From Treponema sp. (GTDB taxonomy: Bacteria; Spirochaetota; Spirochaetia; Treponematales; Breznakiellaceae), in NCBI GenBank assembly GCA_031259515.1, contig JAIRLK010000147.1, positions 1 to 5,016 on the forward strand: DNA of 5,016 nucleotides. Reading direction: 5' to 3'. The notes beneath the pieces were generated by a model. It saw only the letters and a program-made list of their open reading frames with translations. It searched no databases and was not told the DNA's origin. The translations under genes and the position numbers were made by a program. This document shows, piece after piece, positions 1-5,016 of the stretch. Position 1 is the stretch's first letter. Every line of letters begins with the position of its first letter.

Positions 1-114
1 TTCAATTCTTGGCGGAACTCCGGCTCTGAGGGTAGGCTAAAAACATGGGCAGTATACCCCGATTGAAGCAAAAGACCATGAGTTTAGTCCTCTTTTGGTT
101 GAGGAGAACGGTTT
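1..114. other. Upstream leader region with no supported gene
   Basis: No complete gene is visible here. All three + frames are open from the window edge and close at stops at 27-29, 38-40 and 64-66, so the tail of an upstream gene could end at any of these. The few residues available match nothing I recognise. No convincing -35/-10 pair was found; a TATACC at 53-58 has no good partner at the usual spacing. The last 15 bases hold the ribosome binding site of the lipoprotein gene. Confidence 0.4.
101..106 (+). promoter_or_regulatory. Ribosome binding site of the lipoprotein gene
   Basis: GAGGAG lies 8 bases before the ATG at 115 and is a strong Shine-Dalgarno match. An in-frame TGA at 100-102 excludes any longer start, so the site and the stop together fix the start codon. 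The site can pair with TCCTC at 88-92, giving a 5-bp stem with an 8-base loop that would partly hide it. Confidence 0.8.
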
Positions 115-2070
115 ATGAAACGTAAACGGTTACTTTCGGGAATACTCGGCATCCTGCTGGTATTCGGCGTCTTGTTAGTTACCGCCTGCCCTACTGATAT
201 CGGCGGTACCGACAACAACAGCGGCAACAACAACAACAATGGCGACAACAACAACGGCAATAGCAATGCCGATAACCGGGGCTTCCTGGAGATTTTATAC
301 GGGTCTGGCGGCGGCAATACGGACGAGGGCGTGTATGTGGGGATCATATCATTTGCCGGAGACGCAACGGTTATAACCGATCCGGTTCGCCTTGATGCTT
401 CAGGGTATGCTACGCTTAAAAGTAAAATAGCCAATAATTATACCCGGGCTACTACGGGGAGTACCACTATGTTTCTTGCGGTACACAAGGCATTGGCGGA
501 ATTAAAGGCTAAGGAAAACACCTATCCCGCCAATCTGGATACGGTAAGCATTATTACCTTTACTGACGGACTGGACAACCAGTCTCTTGCGATGCTTGCC
601 AATCCCCTAAATTCTTCCGGCCCTAATTATCACCTTGAAGGTCAATTCTATGTACTCAGTGATACTACATCAGAAGGCAAGTATATGGACTATGTTAAAG
701 GCCAGATTGATAGCAGGAAGATTGCGAACAAGACCATCAAAGCCTATGCGGTTGGGGTTCAGGGATCCGATGTAAAGGATACGGCATTGTTTGAAGCGAG
801 TTTACCGAAGATTGCCTCAACCGGAACGGACGAATCAGGCATTCCTTACCTCACCAAATTAACTGATTTCGCCGACTTAAAGAGGACATTCCAGAGTATA
901 GCGAATGGGCTAAACGTTACGCATACGAGCGTCAATATAGTCATGACCACGACCCAGAGTTCAGCCGGCACCAAGTATCGATGGACCTTTGACGCGGCAG
1001 GCGGGAATTCCGCGGAGAATTCCGCAAAATATATTGAAGCCACCATCGCCATTGATGATAATTCTGGAGCGTACAGTTTGAAGGATATTACCTATGCAGG
1101 GGGTATCACCACCGCTCAAGGATCGGGACCGCTGGCAGGAACGGCAAAGACCGCTGGAAATGTAGATTTTACGTTTACCGATGTTACCGGATATGATCCG
1201 GACACAGACCAGAAGCCCAAGCAATGGATTAAAAGGTCGAGTGCTGGCGTTTTTGGTCCGGAAAGTGAGATTACCTCAACCGGAAACGCGGATAGAACGG
1301 TGGAATATAAAACCGCGATTATCTACCTGGTGTTGGACGCCAGTACGTCTTTGTCCGAGGCGAATATAAGCAGTATAAAATCCGCAATCTCCTCCGGCAG
1401 CAGCAGCCCCAGCACTCCGTCTCAGCCCTCAACCGGCGTACCAAGCGCGCCTACGGGCGTAGAGGCAAAGGAGGAATCCTCCTCCAGCATCGCGCTTTCA
1501 TGGAATTCGGTATCGGGAGCTTCCTACTACAAAATATACCGCAGTACGAGTTCCTCCGGTTCGTATTCCTCTTTAGCCGAATCATACAGCACGACCTATA
1601 CCGATACGGGAGTATCGCCGAATACGACCTATTACTACCGGGTAAGCGCGGTGAACAACGCGGGGGAAAGCTCCCAATCCGCCTACGCTTACGCAACGAC
1701 CTCCGGCGAAAAGGACGATTACGACGGATCATCCTCCGATACTGCCATCACCCTGTCTCCCGGCGATGAGCGATCCGGTACGTTAAGTTCAAATTATTTC
1801 CCTGAAGTGTGGTATTGCGTTACCGTATACAGCGGTGAAGCATATTATGTATGGGGAAGCAGCGATTCCGGTATTGTCGTTACGCTCTACGAAAAAGGCT
1901 ATGATGGGGATATGAAGTACCTGGGCAATATCACCATAGATTATTTCGGCGGAGAGGACCTGCTGCCTTCATCAAGCGGGACCTATTATATAAAAGTTTC
2001 GCTGCCCGATTATAGCGATTACAGCGGCTATAGTATTGGGATTTCCTCCTCCTACTCTTCCTATTATTAA
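115..2070 (+). CDS. Secreted lipoprotein with VWA-like, fibronectin III and PPC-like domains
   Basis: This is probably an exported, lipid-anchored binding or adhesion protein; no substrate or partner can be named. Residues 1-25 form a lipoprotein signal peptide: K/R-rich start, hydrophobic core, and lipobox V22-T23-A24-C25 with Cys25 as the lipidated residue. Residues 33-54 are an Asn-rich tether. Residues about 57-267 follow the VWA pattern: a strand at 73-80 (VYVGIISF), a Thr loop at 113-118, a strand ending in TDG at 150-152, a strand at 209-215 (KAYAVGV), then a final helix near 252-266. The usual DxSxS metal-site strand and first helix are absent before residue 73. A match to that element (strand 401-407, D408-A-S-T-S412, helix 414-425) occurs after a beta-rich stretch. 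A Ser/Pro linker (426-442) leads to a fibronectin III domain (about 443-529). Residues about 533-651 resemble the pre-peptidase C-terminal domain, with GTYYIKVS and GYSIGIS. The start is fixed by an upstream in-frame stop and a good ribosome binding site. Domain calls are by eye; the exact role is unknown. Confidence 0.85.
   Translation: MKRKRLLSGILGILLVFGVLLVTACPTDIGGTDNNSGNNNNNGDNNNGNSNADNRGFLEILYGSGGGNTDEGVYVGIISFAGDATVITDPVRLDASGYATLKSKIANNYTRATTGSTTMFLAVHKALAELKAKENTYPANLDTVSIITFTDGLDNQSLAMLANPLNSSGPNYHLEGQFYVLSDTTSEGKYMDYVKGQIDSRKIANKTIKAYAVGVQGSDVKDTALFEASLPKIASTGTDESGIPYLTKLTDFADLKRTFQSIANGLNVTHTSVNIVMTTTQSSAGTKYRWTFDAAGGNSAENSAKYIEATIAIDDNSGAYSLKDITYAGGITTAQGSGPLAGTAKTAGNVDFTFTDVTGYDPDTDQKPKQWIKRSSAGVFGPESEITSTGNADRTVEYKTAIIYLVLDASTSLSEANISSIKSAISSGSSSPSTPSQPSTGVPSAPTGVEAKEESSSSIALSWNSVSGASYYKIYRSTSSSGSYSSLAESYSTTYTDTGVSPNTTYYYRVSAVNNAGESSQSAYAYATTSGEKDDYDGSSSDTAITLSPGDERSGTLSSNYFPEVWYCVTVYSGEAYYVWGSSDSGIVVTLYEKGYDGDMKYLGNITIDYFGGEDLLPSSSGTYYIKVSLPDYSDYSGYSIGISSSYSSYY
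211..276 (+). repeat. AAC-rich low-complexity tract (Asn-rich tether)
   Basis: Within the lipoprotein gene the codons run mostly AAC with interspersed GGC, GAC and AGC. The longest pure run is four AAC codons plus one AAT at 226-240, and a second GAC plus three AAC run lies at 244-255. The encoded residues 33-54 sit just after the lipidated Cys25, where a flexible spacer between the membrane anchor and the first folded domain is typical of lipoproteins. Trinucleotide runs of this kind can change length by slippage without breaking the frame. Confidence 0.8.
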
Positions 2071-2083
2071 CCTGCGGCTCTCA

Positions 2084-2120
2084 GCAGCAGGGGCGCCCCA
2101 TTCCGGGACGCTCCTGCTGC
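2084..2120 (+). terminator. Strong hairpin just after the lipoprotein gene, possible terminator
   Basis: GCAGCAGG at 2084-2091 pairs perfectly with CCTGCTGC at 2113-2120. The stem continues inward through a G-U pair (2092/2112), three pairs (2093-2095 with 2109-2111), one mismatch (2096/2108) and three more pairs (2097-2099 with 2105-2107) around a 5-base loop. It begins 13 bases after the stop codon at 2070, where a terminator would be expected. No run of T follows, so it is not a classical intrinsic terminator. It may instead stabilise the transcript 3' end or end transcription in another way. Confidence 0.5.
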
Positions 2121-2241
2121 AGTTCCGAACAATTCGTGAAAATTCGCGTCCCCGGCGGGAGCCCCTTCACGCCAAACGGGACCCCGTTCACCTTACCGGC
2201 GGTTCCTGGATTTTAGCCGGTTCTTAGGGTATCCTAGAGGG

Positions 2242-2246
2242 GGAGG
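2242..2246 (+). promoter_or_regulatory. Ribosome binding site of the GH94 phosphorylase gene
   Basis: GGAGG, within a longer run of purines (2239-2248), lies 8 bases before the ATG at 2255. An in-frame TAA at 2249-2251 sits between this site and the ATG, so no upstream start is possible and the start codon is secure. Confidence 0.85.
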
Positions 2247-2254
2247 AATAACCT

Positions 2255-4651
2255 ATGCGATATGGCTATTTTGATACTGAACGCCGGGAGTATGTGATAG
2301 ATCGGATTGATGTACCCGTGTCCTGGACAAACTATATTGGGGTCAGGGACCTCTGCGGGGTGTTTAACCATACCGCCGGAGGCTATCTTTTTTATAAATC
2401 CCCGGAATATCATCGGATTTCCCGGTTCAGGCCCAACGGGACGCCTATGGACAGGCCGGGACATTACGTGTATGTTCGGGATGATGACACGGGGGACTAC
2501 TGGAGCCTGTCCTGGCAGCCGGTGGGTAAGGCTCTTGATACGGCCGCGTACGCCTGCCGCCAGGGGCTTTCCTATTGCACGTATCACTGCGCCTGCCAGG
2601 GGATTTCCGGGGAACAGACCCTGTTTATCCCCCTAGAAGATCCGGTGGAACTGTGGGATATACGGCTCTCAAACGATTCGGGCAGGACGCGGCGCCTCAG
2701 CCTGTTTGGGTATATGGAATTCTCCTTTCACCATATTGATATGGACAACCGGAATTTTCAGATGAGCCTCTATTCCGCCGGTTCTTCCTATGCCGACGGC
2801 GTCATCGAGATGGACCCCTTTTATGAGGAGGGCGGCTTCCAGTTCTTTACCGCAAGCGAGACGCCCGACTCCTACGACTGCCTGCGGGATACCTTCATCG
2901 GGCCTTACCGGAGCGAGACCAACCCCCTGGCCGTGGAACAGGGCCGCTGTTCCGGTTCCAGCGAGTTGGGCGGCAACCATTGCGGGGGCCTGCACCGGAA
3001 GATCACCCTGGAAGCAGGGGAAACCTATAGGCTGATATTCATGCTTGGCGAAGGGGATAGACGCTGCGGCGCAAAGATGCGGGAAAAATACCGGTCCGCC
3101 GCCGCGGTAGACCGGGCTTTTTCAGCGCTGCGGGACTTCTGGACCGGGAAAGTCGGCAAACTCCAGGTTTCCACCCCGAATGAGGGGATGAACGCCCTGC
3201 TCAATACCTGGAACCTGTACCAGGCGGAGATCAACGTCATGTTCTCCCGCTTCGCCTCGTTCATCGAAGTGGGGGGCCGTACCGGGCTGGGCTACCGGGA
3301 CACGGCTCAGGATGCCATGTGTATCCCCCATTCCAATCCGGAAAAATGCCGGAGCCGCATCATCGAACTGCTCAGGGGCTTAACCAGTACGGGGTATGGG
3401 CTGCATCTGTTTCAGCCTGAGTGGTTTGAACCCCAAAAGAAACCGGCCTTTATCTCCCCAACGGTAGTCCCGGCCACGGACGCCGATCAGATCGTCCACG
3501 GTCTTAAAGATGTATGCGCGGACGACGCCCTCTGGCTGGTTCCCGCCATCACCGAATACATCAAAGAAACCGGGGACCTGGGCTTTGTTGATGAAGTGTA
3601 CTCCTATGCGGACGGGGGGCAGGGGACGGTGTACGAGCATATCGTCAAGATCCTCGACTTTTCTACCGAACAGGTGGGCCAGCATGGGGTCTGCAAGGGC
3701 CTGCGGGCGGACTGGAACGACTGCCTTAACCTGGGAGGCGGAGAAAGCGCCCTGGTCTCTTTCCTCCACCACTGGGCCCTGGGCCATTTTGCCGGCCTTG
3801 CCCGGAAACTGGGCCGCCGCGCCGACGGAGACAAATACGCCGCCTGGGCGGAACAGGTGCGGAAGGTCTGCGAAGCGGCGCTCTGGAACGGTTCTTGGTA
3901 TACCCGCGGATTTACCCAATCAGGGCGGGCCATTGGCGCCCCGGAAAACGCCGAGGGCAAGGTCTTCATGGAATCAAATACCTGGGCGGTACTGTCCGGC
4001 GCGGCCTCCCCGGAGCGGGGAGCTACGGCCATGGACGCGGTAGACGCCTACCTCTACACGCCCTACGGCCTCAAGCTCTGCGCCCCGGCGTATACCCACG
4101 CGGATGATGAAATCGGCTTTGTTACCCGGGTGTACCCAGGGGTCAAAGAGAACGCCGCTATTTTCAGCCATCCCAACCCCTGGGCCTGGTGCGCCGAGGC
4201 CATCCTGGGCAGGGGGGACCGGGCCATGAAGTTCTACGATGCCCTGTGTCCCTTTTATCAGAACGACATCATCGAAATTCGCCAGGCTGAACCCTATTCC
4301 TACTGCCAGTTTATCATGGGGCCGGATCACCGCGCCTTTGGCCGGGCCCGGCATCCCTTTATGACCGGTTCGGCGGGCTGGAGCTACTTTGCCGCCACCC
4401 GGTATATGCTGGGCATACGCCCCGGTTATGACGCCTTGTTCATCGATCCGTGTATTCCCCGGTCCTGGAAGGGTTTTACCGCCCGCCGGGTATGGCGCGG
4501 CGGGGTCTACGAAATACAGGTGGATAATCCCGCGGGGGTAAGCAAAGGTGTCCGGGAATGCCGCGTGAACGGGTCGGCCATACCGGTCACTGACGGTATT
4601 CCGGTCCTTCCGCCGGGAACCGTGAACCAGGTGCAGGTGGTCATGGGGTGA
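2255..4651 (+). CDS. chbP: GH94 phosphorylase, probably N,N'-diacetylchitobiose phosphorylase
   Basis: This cytoplasmic enzyme is expected to split chitobiose with inorganic phosphate, with inversion, into GlcNAc-1-phosphate and GlcNAc. That saves one ATP compared with hydrolysis. The whole chain is intact at 798 residues, close to the roughly 800 of the Vibrio enzyme, and has no signal peptide. The N-terminal beta domain opens with MRYGYFD and has the GHYVYVRDDDTGDYW block at 69-83. A linker leads to the (alpha/alpha)6 catalytic barrel. Key blocks are FIEVGGRTGLGYRDTAQD (336-353) with R342, R348 and D349; GLRADWNDCLNLGGGES (482-498), where D489 matches the family's catalytic acid; and H639 and T704, matching the phosphate-site His and Thr. 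From memory, V626 matches the Val lining the N-acetyl pocket in the Vibrio enzyme. These blocks fit the chitobiose enzyme much better than cellobiose phosphorylase. Related disaccharide specificity cannot be fully excluded. The gene is visibly richer in G+C than the lipoprotein gene before it. Guanine deaminase follows 94 bases downstream. Confidence 0.9.
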   Translation: MRYGYFDTERREYVIDRIDVPVSWTNYIGVRDLCGVFNHTAGGYLFYKSPEYHRISRFRPNGTPMDRPGHYVYVRDDDTGDYWSLSWQPVGKALDTAAYACRQGLSYCTYHCACQGISGEQTLFIPLEDPVELWDIRLSNDSGRTRRLSLFGYMEFSFHHIDMDNRNFQMSLYSAGSSYADGVIEMDPFYEEGGFQFFTASETPDSYDCLRDTFIGPYRSETNPLAVEQGRCSGSSELGGNHCGGLHRKITLEAGETYRLIFMLGEGDRRCGAKMREKYRSAAAVDRAFSALRDFWTGKVGKLQVSTPNEGMNALLNTWNLYQAEINVMFSRFASFIEVGGRTGLGYRDTAQDAMCIPHSNPEKCRSRIIELLRGLTSTGYGLHLFQPEWFEPQKKPAFISPTVVPATDADQIVHGLKDVCADDALWLVPAITEYIKETGDLGFVDEVYSYADGGQGTVYEHIVKILDFSTEQVGQHGVCKGLRADWNDCLNLGGGESALVSFLHHWALGHFAGLARKLGRRADGDKYAAWAEQVRKVCEAALWNGSWYTRGFTQSGRAIGAPENAEGKVFMESNTWAVLSGAASPERGATAMDAVDAYLYTPYGLKLCAPAYTHADDEIGFVTRVYPGVKENAAIFSHPNPWAWCAEAILGRGDRAMKFYDALCPFYQNDIIEIRQAEPYSYCQFIMGPDHRAFGRARHPFMTGSAGWSYFAATRYMLGIRPGYDALFIDPCIPRSWKGFTARRVWRGGVYEIQVDNPAGVSKGVRECRVNGSAIPVTDGIPVLPPGTVNQVQVVMG

Positions 4652-4675
4652 AACCGTACCCCGCTCATGGCCCGG

Positions 4676-4720
4676 AAATATCCCTTGCAAGGGCCGGTAA
4701 AAATATCCCTTGCAAGGGCC
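4676..4720. repeat. Two perfect 20-base direct repeats, each with a 12-base palindrome
   Basis: The 20-base unit at 4676-4695 recurs exactly at 4701-4720 after a 5-base spacer, giving a 25-base period. Each copy contains the perfect palindrome CCCTTGCAAGGG, at 4682-4693 and 4707-4718. The pair sits in the 94-base gap between the phosphorylase stop and the guanine deaminase ATG, and the second copy ends 25 bases before that ATG. The layout suits a pair of operator sites for a dimeric regulator. Because each arm is self-complementary, the two copies could also pair with one another as a 12-bp stem with a 13-base loop in RNA. A dispersed genomic repeat is a third option. No T-run follows, so an intrinsic terminator is unlikely. 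Confidence 0.75.
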
Positions 4721-4745
4721 ATCAATATGAAGTAAACATACCGGT

Positions 4746-5016
4746 ATGGACGAAACTTTTGTCATTCGCGGCGACATCTGCCACAGTAGAAACCTCTCCA
4801 GCCTGGAAACGTTTAAAGACGGCTATCTTGTCTGCCGGGAAGGAAAATCTGCGGGGGCGTTCCCCCGGCTTCCCGAAGAATACCGTTCCCTGTCCGTGGC
4901 GGACTACCGCGGCAGCCTCGTCATACCGGGACTGACGGACCTCCACCTGCACGCGCCCCAGTTCAGCTTCCGGGCCCTGGGTATGGACCTGGAACTTCTG
5001 GACTGGCTTGAGACCA
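4746..5016 (+). CDS. guaD: Guanine deaminase, N-terminal part (runs off the window)
   Basis: Guanine deaminase hydrolyses guanine to xanthine and ammonia in the cytoplasm, in purine salvage and nitrogen release. Ninety codons plus one base are present; the family is usually about 430-450 residues, so most of the gene lies beyond 5016. The visible part has the composite beta-sandwich start of amidohydrolases (FVIRGDICHS at 5-14; DGYLVCREGK at 25-34), then LVIPGLTDLHLHAPQFSF (58-75). H67 and H69 form the first metal-binding HxH, and the APQ plus LLDWLET (84-90) blocks are typical of guanine deaminases rather than other amidohydrolases. ATG 4746 is the first start after an in-frame TGA at 4728-4730, so the start is well constrained. 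No good Shine-Dalgarno precedes it. It lies 94 bases after the phosphorylase gene, behind the palindromic repeats. A related aminohydrolase is the main alternative. Confidence 0.85.
   Translation, partial: MDETFVIRGDICHSRNLSSLETFKDGYLVCREGKSAGAFPRLPEEYRSLSVADYRGSLVIPGLTDLHLHAPQFSFRALGMDLELLDWLET

Larger units (their letters stand above)
2071..2254. other. Intergenic region between lipoprotein and phosphorylase genes
   Basis: This 184-base gap holds the hairpin at 2084-2120, a small stem AACGG/CCGTT at 2175-2188 with a 4-base loop, and a 6-bp inverted repeat ACCGGC (2195-2200) with GCCGGT (2216-2221) around 15 bases. No promoter with both boxes at normal spacing could be defended. A + frame open from 2036 to 2227 is low-quality sequence that overlaps the lipoprotein end and has no ribosome binding site, so no small gene is called. 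Confidence 0.5.

Noticed and set aside
2036..2227. Small plus-strand open frame spanning the lipoprotein end and the intergenic hairpin
   Set aside because: It has a TTG start inside the lipoprotein gene and no ribosome binding site, and it is translated through a strong hairpin.
3380..4043. Overlapping open frames on both strands inside the phosphorylase gene (minus 3380-3919 and 3604-4032; plus 3510-4043)
   Set aside because: All lie within the catalytic-domain coding region and mirror its codons. None has a ribosome binding site or a family-like sequence.
4645..4662. GGGGT/ACCCC stem around the phosphorylase stop codon as a terminator
   Set aside because: Only five pairs with an 8-base loop and no T-run follows, and the stem overlaps the stop codon.
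4676..4720. CRISPR-like repeat pair
   Set aside because: Only two copies with a 5-base spacer, and no cas gene nearby. The palindromic unit fits an operator or dispersed repeat better.
4710..4738. Promoter TTGCAA (4710-4715) with TAAACA (4733-4738) at 17-base spacing for guanine deaminase
   Set aside because: The -35 matches consensus at four of six positions and the -10 at only about three, so it is not strong enough to call without start-site data.
3974..4777. Long open frame on the minus strand (267 codons) across the end of the phosphorylase gene
   Set aside because: It is antisense to a secure GH94 gene in GC-rich sequence, where stops are rare. Its protein is low-complexity and Gly/Pro/His-rich, with no recognisable domain.
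4648..4935. Plus-strand open frame starting at GTG that overlaps the phosphorylase stop
   Set aside because: It reads through the palindromic repeats and then out of frame through guanine deaminase, whose frame has clear family motifs.

Overview
The window (5,016 bases) reads like a spirochaete chromosome segment, most likely a Treponema of the termite-gut type. This is an inference, not a proof. It rests on the large asparagine-linker lipoprotein with a von Willebrand A (VWA)-like domain, the mid-to-high GC content, and a lipobox ending V-T-A-C. Nothing in the sequence fixes the species. All three supported genes lie on the + strand. No RNA gene, insertion sequence, CRISPR array, phage gene or origin was seen.

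Layout. Positions 1-114 are a leader region with a good Shine-Dalgarno (SD) sequence. Positions 115-2070 encode a 651-residue secreted lipoprotein. Its parts are a lipoprotein signal peptide, an Asn-rich tether, a VWA-like domain, a beta-rich middle with a separate DxSxS element, a fibronectin type III domain, and a C-terminal domain resembling the bacterial pre-peptidase C-terminal (PPC) family. Positions 2071-2254 are an intergenic gap opening with a strong hairpin that probably ends the lipoprotein transcript. Positions 2255-4651 encode a complete 798-residue GH94 phosphorylase, very like N,N'-diacetylchitobiose phosphorylase. Positions 4652-4745 are a short gap carrying two perfect 20-base direct repeats, each with a 12-base palindrome. 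Positions 4746-5016 are the first 90 codons of a guanine deaminase that runs off the window.

How the genes may work together. The lipoprotein looks like an independent surface or periplasmic adhesion/binding protein. The two downstream genes are cytoplasmic catabolic enzymes. One splits chitobiose with phosphate into GlcNAc-1-phosphate and GlcNAc; the other deaminates guanine to xanthine and ammonia. Both feed on nitrogen-containing compounds, so a shared role in nitrogen and carbon scavenging is possible. The repeat-bearing gap between them means a single operon cannot be assumed.

The observations most worth following are two. First, the lipoprotein's VWA-like fold has no DxSxS metal-site strand and first helix in the normal place, yet a good match to that element sits about 255 residues after the expected position. 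Second, the paired palindromic repeat in front of the guanine deaminase gene looks like an operator pair or a small repeat element. I did not find a clearly novel multi-gene system.
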